NCBI GenBank assembly: GCA_016872775.1
Contig: VGZA01000036.1
Location: 1-58,583, forward strand
Source of the DNA: Planctomycetota bacterium
Lineage (GTDB): Bacteria > Planctomycetota > Planctomycetia > Pirellulales > Pirellulaceae
Length of the DNA stretch: 58,583 nucleotides
Direction of reading: 5' to 3'
Shown: piece by piece, positions 28,262-36,902 of the stretch
Numbering within the stretch: position 1 is the first letter of the stretch
How the letters are laid out: each line of letters begins with the position of its first letter
Notes under the pieces: generated by a model
Told to the model about the DNA's origin: nothing
The model's database searches: none
Seen by the model: the letters and a program-made list of their open reading frames with translations, nothing else
Program-made: the position numbers and the translations under genes

Positions 28262-31200
28262 CTAACGGCGGCGGGTCTTCAGGATATCGCTCGCCAAGTC
28301 GGACAGCAGGTCATCGGCGATCGCTGTGGGGCTTGCAGCGGCAAGCGATCCGGCTTGCACGCGGCTTGTGGCGCCGCCAACGACCACGTTGGCGCCCAGC
28401 AACGCATCGACAGCCTGTTGCGATGGTGCCACGATCGCGGTTGCCGACGACACCGGCACGGCGCCTGTGCGAATACGCGGAGCAATCGAATCGGGAATTA
28501 CTCCTTGCAGGCCCGGGGCCGCTTCGCCTTCCGCAGCTCCTAGCCTTGCCTGATGGTTCAGGTGGTTGATCACGGCCAGGGCATCCAGCGGCGTGCACTG
28601 CCCATCCATGTAGACATCCAGGTAGTAGCCGTCGGCACCGCGCGGCGTCAGATGGTGACTGCCCTTCTGGTTCAGTTCGCGGATCACCAGCAGCGCGTCG
28701 ATGGGAGCCACAAAACCATCAAAATTCACATCGTTGGGGTCGCGCGAATTATGCCTTCCCAGGTCGCCTTCGCCCGAGGCACCGATGATGCGAATCGTGG
28801 TCGGGATCAAGTTGACCTTGTCGACAGGAACGACTCCAGGCGGTTCGTGCAGCAGAATCTCATGCGAACCGGTCCCGCGCACGTCGGCCGGGTCAGGACG
28901 GAAGTTCACGTCGCCCGCGGCCAGCGCGTTCATTCGAGTCTGCCAGACCAGGAACGAACCTGGGCCCAGAGGACTCACGACGGCGCCGCCACTGGTTCCG
29001 CTCTGCAACGCGCCCGCTTCGTCGATCAGGCCGGGGATCGCGGCGGAACCGCCCGTGAACGACTGGTACTCGTCCGGATAGGTAATGTCGAATCCTTTGG
29101 CGTTCGTCGTAATCGGCAGAGGTACGGGGGCCGCCAGTCTGAAGTTGAACAGTGTATCCGAGTAGACGGCAAACACGCCCCGCTCGTCGGTCTGCGTTGC
29201 CCGAATCGGATCGGTGGTTCGCAGGTCGCGGACGAATGCCCGCAGCAGGAACTGTTCGCCGACGTTGATCGTCGAGATCGCATTTCCATTGAGGTCCGTG
29301 GCTTGATAGCGGATTTCCACCAGGTCGTCGTTATGGTTGCCGGCACCCACGAACAGGGTCACGATCGCCGCGGTTGTGATGTTGTTTTGATCGACGAGTG
29401 TGTAGCGGAACTGGTCGGCGCCGACGAATCCGGCGTTCGGCGTATAACGCACAAAGTTGCCGTCATTGGACAGCGCGACGGTGCCGTTGAACGGGTTCGT
29501 CAGCAACTGGAATGAGCTGGAGATGCTGACGACTTTGCCCAGCTGCGTGGCGAGCAGGTCGTTCGCTTTGACATCCAATTGGCTGGTTGCGTTGCCCGGC
29601 ACCTCGAACGTGTCGTCGACTGCCCGGAATAGAACATCCTCTGGCTTGCCGATGAACAGGCTGGCCGTCCCGTAGGTAATCTTGTTGAACGGCAGCGGTC
29701 CGGGCGGTTCGTACAGCAGCGTATTGTGCGCAGGCAGGTCATCCGCCGGATCCAAGGCGAATTTCGCCTCGCCAATGCTGTTCGCCCGCATCGGGATCGT
29801 CGCGAACAGCGCGACGCCCGGGCCGCCACCCGGCGGGGCGTTCAAGCTGCGGAACGCGCCCAGTTCGTTGACCAGTCCCAGCGTGGCGATATCGCCCGAC
29901 TTGCCCGAATCGAACGGGTCGACGTAACCGAGTTGTCCCGCAATCGACACCAGCGATGAGGAATACAGCGCGTCGGTGTACGCCGCGAACACGCCCCGCA
30001 GGTCGTCCAGCAGATTGGTGTTGCCGTCGCTGGCGCGGAGATCCTGCACGAACACGCGAAGCTGGAAATTCTGTCCGGGGTTGATCGAGAGGATTGGGTT
30101 TCCGTTCAAGTCGGTCGGCTGCACGGTCAATGCGACGATATCATCCTGCGAACTGTTGCCGATATGCAGGGTAACCGTGGCGGTATTGAACTGCACAGGA
30201 TTGCCGGAATCGACCACCGTGTAACTGAACTGCAGGTCCTGGCCATCCAGGGTCGCGGGCACGGTGACTCGTAACTGGTTGTTGACCATGCTGATGGAGA
30301 GCTGGCCGGTAGGGTCGTTGAAACCGAAAATGGAGATTGGCCCGCGGGGGCCGGCCAGGTCGTTGGCGAGGACGTTCAGGTCGACGATGCTACCCGCGGA
30401 GACATTGAACGAATCGTCCACGGCAACAGGACCGGTCAGATTGCTGAGAACTTCGACCGTCACGTTGCCGGTGCTGGTACGCTGCGATGCGTCGCGAATC
30501 GTGTACGTGAAAGACTCCATCCCGATGAAACCGATCGCCGGCGTGTACCGCACCACATCGTCGATCGGTGTCGCCGTACCGCGCGTGTCGATACTCACCG
30601 TGCCGCCACTGGTTGGCGCGCTCAACGCGGAAATCGTCAGCCCACCGGCCGAACTGGCGATGTCATTGGCCAGCACGTTCAGCACGTTCTGGGACGAATT
30701 CTGTCGCACGCCGCTGGCCCCGGTGAATTGGTCATCGACCGCTCGCGGCTGATCGTTGAGTACCTGAACCAGGTAGTCCTCAACTTCACCCGCCGCGGAA
30801 AAGCCGGTCGGTCCGAGGTCGGTTTCGTATCCATAACGGAAACGCGCATAGGTCTGCACGGGCAAGGCATTCGTCGGAATCGAGAAATTCACCTGGTGCG
30901 TACCGTTGCTCAACGGATGGTTGCGGATGATCTGTTCACCCGGATCATTCCAGTCACCATCAAAATTGAAATCGATCCAGCCCTGCAGGGCTCCGCGCGA
31001 GATCCCGGTACCGACGGTCACGACGACCGTGGCCCGCGCCGTTTGACCGACGATCAACGGGGAGAGACTGACGCCATCCTCGTCATCAACGCCGTTGGCA
31101 TCATCGTCGGTGCCTCCGATACTCGACTGACCATCCGCTTCGAGATCGACGCCAACCCCAGGATTCACCAGTGCGGTGGTTGGGGGACCGAGGTGGAAGT

Positions 31201-33421
31201 TAGGCAGAATCGCCGCCCGCGCGCCGTCGTCGACCAGTTTTGTCGGATACGGATCGGGCGCGTCGCCGAAGTCGACCAGCGGTCCGGCGTTGCCGAACAC
31301 GAGATCGGTGATGATCGAACCACCCGCCAAGAGCACATCGTAACCCGCGTTGTTCGCGGGTTGCGTTTGGACGAATCCGGGCGATGAAGCTTCGCGGACA
31401 AAATACTGGCCAATCTCACTGGTCTCGATGCGGAACACGCCATTGTTGTCGGCGGTATCGGTCGGCTCACCGGTATCGAGTCGGCCATCACCGTCGCGAT
31501 CGACGTAGAATATGAAACCTGGCAGCCGCGGCTCGTTGTCGTCGACGCCGTTGTTGTTGACGTCCTGATACTTGTAGCCGGTGATGACATTCGGTCGAGT
31601 GAAGTTGCCGAAGTCGATATTTTCGACCCGTTGTCCGAGGGCCAATGCGACCTTGTGGGTGTATACCCCGGCCAGATTCAAGTTGGTCTTCGGAAACGTC
31701 TGCTGCGAAGTGCCTTGAATGACCTCGGAAATCGTGTACTGACCGGGTGGCGCAAACAGTACGTAATTGCCGTTCAGGTCGGTGATCGCGGAAGGTTCGC
31801 GGCCCTCAAACAGGCCGTTCTTATCGACGTCGGCGAACACGGTCCAGCCCCGGATGCCTGGTTCGTGATTATCGCGAATGCCATTTCCGTTGAAATCCTG
31901 CCAGACGACGCCGCGTACCGAGGTCGGAATCAGGCCGGTCGACAGTCCCCACGAGATCACATTGCCGGTTTCCTGGAAGCCGGTGAGGAACTCCTGCGTA
32001 AACAGGAAGTCCGACCCAAAGCCAACGTCGATGTCATCGAACGTGCCAACGGTCAGGTCGGGGCCGGCGCCAAGAATGTTCGCGTAACCGCCCGCTCCGG
32101 AGTCCATGATCTGGGGCGACAGATTGAACGGATCGGTGTGGAAGTTCCCGAAGAAGTGCCCTGCTTCGTGGGCTGCGATCGAGCCGACAAGGTCGCCGAT
32201 CAGTTTGATGTAGCTTACGCCGGGCGCCCGCCTGATTGTCGCCACGCCCTGACCGGGATCGCTGAGAACATCGAGCAAAACCACTGCGGTCTCGGTGGTA
32301 TCAAAGTTCCCGGGATCGACCGACTCCGCGATGCCAATCGTGGGAATCCCGAGCTGCTGCTGGGTGCCTCCGATCACAACGCGGCTGACGTTGGACAAGC
32401 CCCAGGGGTCGAGATGGTCGCGGCTGTTGCGGACTTCAAAGTCGTACTGACCGGCGACCCCGGTCGAAAAATAATCGCCGTTCTGGCCCTCGACGCGGAC
32501 GCGCTCAAAGTGCTTTGTGAAACCTTCGATGATCGCATCCGTGACTTCCCGTTCGTTCTGCAGGTTCAGTCCGAACCGATTCAGGAACGTATTCATCGGC
32601 GACAATCGTGCCACGCCGGTCAGGGTATCGCTGAAGATCGACTGATCAACGACCGCGCCGTTGAAATCCAAGTAGATGATCTGGTGCTGATTGACGGCGT
32701 TTTGCGTGGCCAACACAGGGCGGAAAACGCGCAGGAACGCGCGGTAGGTTCCGTTGCCGACGCCCACGGAAAGATAATAGTCACCATCGCGGGGGATGAC
32801 CGCCTGAATCGTTGTGGCGCCACCGATCGGCAAGGGCGAGGATTGCGGGAAAGTATCGTCAGGCAGCGGGTCTTCGCCGGTACCGCCGATCAATTCGTTG
32901 CCTTGATCGTCCTGCAGCGAGAGATCGCCCGCACCGTTGGCCGTGACGCCGATAATATCGCCGCCTTTGAGGCGGAATCCGAAGAAATCGAAATCGGAGG
33001 GGGAAAGTCGTCCGGTGACATCGATCGCGTTGCGTTCGTTGACGCCGAAACCGAGCGGAATAATGTTGGCGTCTGGAATATTGTCGTTGAACTCGCGCTC
33101 GGCAATGACAACGTTCGCGTTGGTTACCCCTTCTCCCGATCCGCCGCTGCCGCCGTTGCCACAACGACGAAACGCATTGGCGTCAAAACCTGGCGCGACG
33201 AAGGTCGTGGCGACCAGTTTCGGGTCGCACGGCGCAGAAGGACTCGACAGCTCGCCTTCGCCGAAATCGCCGGCGAGCAATGCTGTCATATCGGTCATAC
33301 CTGCCAACAGTGATCTTGTTTCTAGCGGTTCAACGAACGAGCTGAGTCGGCGTCGGGCCAATTTTCGCAATTGGCCAAGTTTGCGCTGTCGAATGCCCTG
33401 CCGTGCAGTCCGATGAGACAC
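28262..33421 (-). CDS. Giant secreted metzincin-like surface protein with SdrD-B, GEVED and dockerin modules
   Basis: 1719 residues from GTG 33421 (AAGGGG upstream). The basic N-terminus ending FVEPLETRSLLAG is the planctomycete extracellular-protein motif. Then: a PPC-like beta domain (about 108-225); a metalloprotease-like region with the exact metzincin zinc site HEAGHFFGNFH (418-428) and a probable Met-turn at IMD (438-440); two SdrD-B-like repeats (about 502-580, 612-690; FNGNGIRD, DVNNNGVDDNE); GEVED (about 800-890, DFNFDGDWNDPGEQ); repeated cadherin/Big-like beta domains (about 900-1550); and a dockerin pair at 1561-1624 (DVNFDGFVAPIDALLVI; MDGQCTPLDALAVINHL). Export and calcium-dependent attachment or assembly are likely. 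The function of the protease is unproven. Confidence 0.88.
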   Translation of the reverse strand: MSHRTARQGIRQRKLGQLRKLARRRLSSFVEPLETRSLLAGMTDMTALLAGDFGEGELSSPSAPCDPKLVATTFVAPGFDANAFRRCGNGGSGGSGEGVTNANVVIAEREFNDNIPDANIIPLGFGVNERNAIDVTGRLSPSDFDFFGFRLKGGDIIGVTANGAGDLSLQDDQGNELIGGTGEDPLPDDTFPQSSPLPIGGATTIQAVIPRDGDYYLSVGVGNGTYRAFLRVFRPVLATQNAVNQHQIIYLDFNGAVVDQSIFSDTLTGVARLSPMNTFLNRFGLNLQNEREVTDAIIEGFTKHFERVRVEGQNGDYFSTGVAGQYDFEVRNSRDHLDPWGLSNVSRVVIGGTQQQLGIPTIGIAESVDPGNFDTTETAVVLLDVLSDPGQGVATIRRAPGVSYIKLIGDLVGSIAAHEAGHFFGNFHTDPFNLSPQIMDSGAGGYANILGAGPDLTVGTFDDIDVGFGSDFLFTQEFLTGFQETGNVISWGLSTGLIPTSVRGVVWQDFNGNGIRDNHEPGIRGWTVFADVDKNGLFEGREPSAITDLNGNYVLFAPPGQYTISEVIQGTSQQTFPKTNLNLAGVYTHKVALALGQRVENIDFGNFTRPNVITGYKYQDVNNNGVDDNEPRLPGFIFYVDRDGDGRLDTGEPTDTADNNGVFRIETSEIGQYFVREASSPGFVQTQPANNAGYDVLLAGGSIITDLVFGNAGPLVDFGDAPDPYPTKLVDDGARAAILPNFHLGPPTTALVNPGVGVDLEADGQSSIGGTDDDANGVDDEDGVSLSPLIVGQTARATVVVTVGTGISRGALQGWIDFNFDGDWNDPGEQIIRNHPLSNGTHQVNFSIPTNALPVQTYARFRYGYETDLGPTGFSAAGEVEDYLVQVLNDQPRAVDDQFTGASGVRQNSSQNVLNVLANDIASSAGGLTISALSAPTSGGTVSIDTRGTATPIDDVVRYTPAIGFIGMESFTYTIRDASQRTSTGNVTVEVLSNLTGPVAVDDSFNVSAGSIVDLNVLANDLAGPRGPISIFGFNDPTGQLSISMVNNQLRVTVPATLDGQDLQFSYTVVDSGNPVQFNTATVTLHIGNSSQDDIVALTVQPTDLNGNPILSINPGQNFQLRVFVQDLRASDGNTNLLDDLRGVFAAYTDALYSSSLVSIAGQLGYVDPFDSGKSGDIATLGLVNELGAFRSLNAPPGGGPGVALFATIPMRANSIGEAKFALDPADDLPAHNTLLYEPPGPLPFNKITYGTASLFIGKPEDVLFRAVDDTFEVPGNATSQLDVKANDLLATQLGKVVSISSSFQLLTNPFNGTVALSNDGNFVRYTPNAGFVGADQFRYTLVDQNNITTAAIVTLFVGAGNHNDDLVEIRYQATDLNGNAISTINVGEQFLLRAFVRDLRTTDPIRATQTDERGVFAVYSDTLFNFRLAAPVPLPITTNAKGFDITYPDEYQSFTGGSAAIPGLIDEAGALQSGTSGGAVVSPLGPGSFLVWQTRMNALAAGDVNFRPDPADVRGTGSHEILLHEPPGVVPVDKVNLIPTTIRIIGASGEGDLGRHNSRDPNDVNFDGFVAPIDALLVIRELNQKGSHHLTPRGADGYYLDVYMDGQCTPLDALAVINHLNHQARLGAAEGEAAPGLQGVIPDSIAPRIRTGAVPVSSATAIVAPSQQAVDALLGANVVVGGATSRVQAGSLAAASPTAIADDLLSDLASDILKTRRR

Positions 33422-33740
33422 GTCGTAACCCCTTATTTTGACTCAGTTCCAGTCGAACCTCGCGCGACGCGCGACCCGCAGGGGGCGCAATAACGCGCAA
33501 AAGTCAAGCACTAGTGTAATTACGGCTTACGAATAATTCCACAAATTTGCCGAACGCAGCGAATCGGGGCGCAGAAAAATTACTGGGATGGTGGATAAAT
33601 ACCACGTAATCCCTCGGTTTTCGCCGAACGACCTTTTTCGCGCATCCATGAAAATATGCGGATTTTCTCTATGATAATTGCTGTGAATCCAGCGTCAACG
33701 TGTTTTGAAAGAACTGACTGCCGATTGGTAAACGGCCAAT
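33422..33740. promoter_or_regulatory. Upstream region of the giant surface-protein gene
   Basis: 319 bases, AT-richer than its surroundings, between the recombinase stop and the GTG at 33421. It presumably holds the promoter and leader of the giant gene. A small palindrome GAAAAT, six bases, ATTTTC lies near 33650. No gene is seen. Confidence 0.45.
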
Positions 33741-34658
33741 TCAAACCCGTCCGGACCGGGGATGGGCCCGTTCATAGACCTCGCGCAGAGCCGCGGTGGT
33801 GACATGCGTGTAGATTTGCGTCGTCAGCAGGCTTTTGTGGCCCAGCAGTTCCTGGACGCTTCGAATGTCGGCTCCCCGATCCAGAAGATGGGTGGCAAAA
33901 CTGTGCCGCAACGTGTGAGGGCTGGTGCGAAGGTCGAGTCCCGTTTTGGCCAGGAGCTTCTCGAGCATTCGAGCAACGCTGCGTGTGGTGAGCCGCGTTC
34001 CGAAGCGGTTGACAAAAACCGGGCGGTTTCCCGCCGCCGTTTCCTTCGTTTTCCGCTTTTGCAGCCATCTTTCCAGGGCCTGGCGGGCAAACGAGCCGAC
34101 GGGGGCGAGCCGTTCGCGTTTGCCCTTGCCGCGGACGCGGAGGACTCCCGCGTCCAGATCGAGGTCGGCGTCGTTGAGGCCCACGGTTTCACTGACGCGA
34201 AGTCCCGAGGAGTACATGATTTCCAGGATCGCCCGGTCCCGCAGTCCGAGGTAGGTGCGGGACGAAGGAGCTGCGAGCAGTTTTTTCAGTTCCTCCGTCG
34301 ACAGAAAATGCGGTAATTTCCGCTCCGCTTTGGGGTTCCGCAGCGGTTTGGCCGGATTGGATGCCACCACGCCTTCGCGCTGGCAGAATCGGAAGAACGA
34401 TCGCAGGGAGGCGAGTCGGCGCGCCACGGTCGATTTGGCGTACCCTGCTTCGTGCATCGCCGCGACATAACGGCGAAGCTGAGACACTTGAATCTGTACC
34501 GGTTCGACCGACGGGCTGCCATCCACGGCCAGATACTCGGACAGGCCCGCCAGGTCTTCGCGATACGATTTGAGCGTCAGCGCCGCGGCATTCTTTTCGA
34601 CGCTTAGAAAACGCAGAAACCGTTCCATGGCCGTCCGCAATGGATCAGGCCGGTTCAT
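33741..34658 (-). CDS. Tyrosine recombinase, XerC/XerD type
   Basis: 305 residues, the usual Xer length. N-terminal SAM-like core-binding domain (FLRFLSVEKNAAALTLKSYR), then the catalytic domain with all six expected residues: Arg154 (SSGLRVSE), Lys178 region (VRGKGKRER), His248 and Arg251 (HTLRHSFATHLL), His274 (LLGHKS) and Tyr283 (QIYTHV). It is likely a housekeeping chromosome-dimer resolvase rather than an element integrase, given length and context. ATG 34658 overlaps the 3' end of the preceding small gene by 14 bases; a TTG one codon earlier is also possible. Confidence 0.9.
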   Translation of the reverse strand: MNRPDPLRTAMERFLRFLSVEKNAAALTLKSYREDLAGLSEYLAVDGSPSVEPVQIQVSQLRRYVAAMHEAGYAKSTVARRLASLRSFFRFCQREGVVASNPAKPLRNPKAERKLPHFLSTEELKKLLAAPSSRTYLGLRDRAILEIMYSSGLRVSETVGLNDADLDLDAGVLRVRGKGKRERLAPVGSFARQALERWLQKRKTKETAAGNRPVFVNRFGTRLTTRSVARMLEKLLAKTGLDLRTSPHTLRHSFATHLLDRGADIRSVQELLGHKSLLTTQIYTHVTTAALREVYERAHPRSGRV

Positions 34659-34899
34659 CAATTCCGCCCTCGGCGGAAAGTGGCAAGATAAATCGATCGG
34701 TAAAGACAGATGCCTCGTCGGCGGTTTGCCGAATTTTCTGGCTGAGGACGGCAGCGTCGTACCAGCTGAAACTCAGCTCCGGATTGGACGCGTACCGCCC
34801 CAGGGTTCGGAGAGCCTCGGCCCGATTATCGTCGTCAAACAGAAATACGTAGCGTTCATTCCCTTTCACGAGCGCCAGCACATTGATGTCTTTGGTCAC
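34645..34899 (-). CDS. Small conserved-looking protein, unknown
   Basis: 84 residues from GTG 34899 with GAGGAG ten bases upstream. The reading VTKDINVLALVKGNERYVFL then FDDDNRAEALRTLGRYASNP is well behaved and probably folds as a small alpha/beta domain. The longer 34944 start adds an Arg-rich leader and is rejected. I do not recognise the family. It overlaps the Xer gene and follows the damaged lipoprotein gene, so the three form one minus-strand unit. Confidence 0.7.
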   Translation of the reverse strand: MTKDINVLALVKGNERYVFLFDDDNRAEALRTLGRYASNPELSFSWYDAAVLSQKIRQTADEASVFTDRFILPLSAEGGIDEPA

Positions 34900-34959
34900 G
34901 GTCCCGAATCTCCTCAATCGGCAGTTGGTGGGCCCGGTCGGCACCCGGGGGGAGTTGCA

Positions 34960-35590
34960 CTACCGCTCATATCGGCCGATCGGCCAGCGCCACACTACTC
35001 GTGTTTCGCCGGTGCCGCCTCTTGCGGCGAGGATCTCGGCAATATGGAGGTAGCAGCAGAACCGGAGGAATTCATCGGAGCGCTGGAGGTAGGCCTGCCA
35101 GCCGCCAAATCTTGCGTCATCGCGAAAATAGACATAGTTTGCCAGCGCCTCGGTCAGGTCGGAATTCGAACCATCGAACAGTCGAGTATGGGTGATCACA
35201 GGGCACGATTGGGGAGTTGTCTTGGGAGGCTGGGATTGCGGTGGGGTGGGGACGAAACCGCGAGGATCGGGCCAGTTCACGGGAAGGGGAGGCGACCGGT
35301 CCGCTCGCACTTCGGTTCTTTTTGTCGGCAGAGTTGCGGGGAGTTCCTCGACGGATGCGTCGGAGCTCTGTTCCTCCGCCGCGTCGTGTTCCGGCAGATC
35401 CTCGGAAACGTGGGTCGCGCGCAGCACGTTGAACGGTGGTTTGGTTATAAAATGGAAGAATGGCAACGCGGTAAAGTTGAGGAAATGGGTTATGGAATTG
35501 TAGATGATGGACCACATCGGGCAGCGCGGCGCAGCCGCCGGAGAGTGCGAGCAACGCCCCCAGCAGCAAGATTCGGCGTCCATTCGCCAT
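34960..35590 (-). pseudogene. Lipoprotein gene broken by frameshift, probably with internal deletion
   Basis: The N-terminus is in one frame: MANGRRILLLGALLALSGGC (lipobox ...SGGC), then HNPFPQLYRVAILPFYNQT, a common opening of planctomycete lipoproteins. After about 35440 that frame becomes Arg/Pro-rich nonsense, while the overlapping frame ends convincingly: RLFDGSNSDLTEALANYVYF, RDDARFGGWQAYLQRSDEFL, then LHIAEILAARGGTGETRVVW. Only about 160 bases separate the two good parts, less than I expect for the family, so a deletion as well as a frameshift is likely. Alternatives are a sequencing error or programmed frameshifting. Confidence 0.6.
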
Positions 35591-35748
35591 CCCAGGTCGC
35601 CTAGATTTCGCAGAATTGTGAGTCCCGGCTCCGAACGGCCGGGGTGAACGCGGCGTCATTATCGGCATCTGTTGATGGCGACTAAAAGAAAATTGACATC
35701 CGCGTTCCAAGAAACGCGTCCCGGAAAACACCGATCGGCCCGCAACCC

Positions 35749-36741
35749 ATGAATCGAAACTCGGATTGTCCCGAAGCGCAGTCAATCCCTGGACGTCCAT
35801 TGCATCGGCGGCAGCTGTTGCGGGCGGCAGCGCTGGGAGGGCTTTTCCATTGCCTTTCAGGTTGCACGGACGGTGTCCAGGGACTCCATCCGCCCGAAGC
35901 GGTCTGGGGTCGATTTGGCTATTCCCCGGGGCGATTCAACAAACCGCGGGCGATCGCTGTCGATCGGGACGACCTGCTCTACATCGTCGACATGACGGCA
36001 CGGGTCCAGGTGTTCACGAGCGAAGGAAAGTTCCTGCGTCAGTGGAGCACGCCCGAATCGGCGAACGGACGCCCCACGGGCATCTCGGTTGATCGCGACG
36101 GAAATATCTGCGTGGCCGACACCCACTATTTCCGGGTGTTATTTTATCGGCCCGATGGTGAACTGCTGGAGGCCCGGACGATCGGGGGCACGAGCGGTTT
36201 CGGCCCTGGGGAGTTTAACTTTGTCACCGACGTCGCCCAGGACAGCAGGGGCAATTCCTACATCGCCGAATACGGCGAATACGACCGGATCCAAAAATTT
36301 GATCCCGGAGGAAATTTTGTCCTGCAGTGGGGCAGCCACGGCGATCAGCCTGGACAGTTCATGCGTCCCCAAGCGATCGCCGTGGACGAGCGAGATTTTC
36401 TCTGGGTCGCGGATGCATGCAACCATCGCATCCAGCTTTTCGATGCCTCCGAGGATCCGGTGCGGCTCGTCGATCACTGGGGCCGCGCTGGCGGAGCGGC
36501 GGGCGAATTGAGTTACCCGTACGGACTTTGCCTGGAGGATAGCGGAACATTACTGGTTTGCGAGTTCGGCAACGACCGCGTCCAGCGATTTGCTCGCGAT
36601 GGCCGCGGGCTTGCGACTTGGGGTGGTAACGGTCGGCGGCCGGGCGAACTCCATCAGCCTTGGTCGCTGGCCCAGGATTCGAGCGGACGGATTCATGTGC
36701 TCGATTCTTATAATCACCGCGTGCAGTCGTTCCGAATTTGA
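35749..36741 (+). CDS. NHL-repeat six-bladed propeller lipoprotein
   Basis: 330 residues. The N-terminus has a twin-arginine-like, lipoprotein-type leader (HRRQLLRAAALGGLFHCLSG then Cys), so it is probably Tat-exported and lipid-anchored. Six NHL repeats follow, each with a G-F/Y-P-x-A-V-D pattern: for example KPRAIAVDRDDLLYIVD, GRPTGISVDRDGNICVAD, MRPQAIAVDERDFLWVAD and HQPWSLAQDSSGRIHVLD. They should form a closed six-bladed beta-propeller used for binding; no catalytic signature is seen. It diverges from the broken lipoprotein gene and lies 161 bases before the VWA operon. Confidence 0.85.
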   Translation: MNRNSDCPEAQSIPGRPLHRRQLLRAAALGGLFHCLSGCTDGVQGLHPPEAVWGRFGYSPGRFNKPRAIAVDRDDLLYIVDMTARVQVFTSEGKFLRQWSTPESANGRPTGISVDRDGNICVADTHYFRVLFYRPDGELLEARTIGGTSGFGPGEFNFVTDVAQDSRGNSYIAEYGEYDRIQKFDPGGNFVLQWGSHGDQPGQFMRPQAIAVDERDFLWVADACNHRIQLFDASEDPVRLVDHWGRAGGAAGELSYPYGLCLEDSGTLLVCEFGNDRVQRFARDGRGLATWGGNGRRPGELHQPWSLAQDSSGRIHVLDSYNHRVQSFRI

Positions 36742-36902
36742 TGAGGGAACCAAGATTGGGCTCGCAAGGGCGAACCCGATCCGGCTACGAAGCTTCGGCG
36801 AGCGAAATCGCGGGTGGATGGAAGGCGTCGCGGGTGGGATTTTCGTCGCCGGGTAGTTAGAATCGCGGGCAGATTTCGCTTGTACCGCCGGGGAGTGGCG
36901 TG

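Noticed and set aside
33741-34658. Element-encoded integrase
   Set aside because: Length and motifs fit housekeeping XerC/XerD, it is embedded in a small operon, and no attachment site or cargo is next to it.
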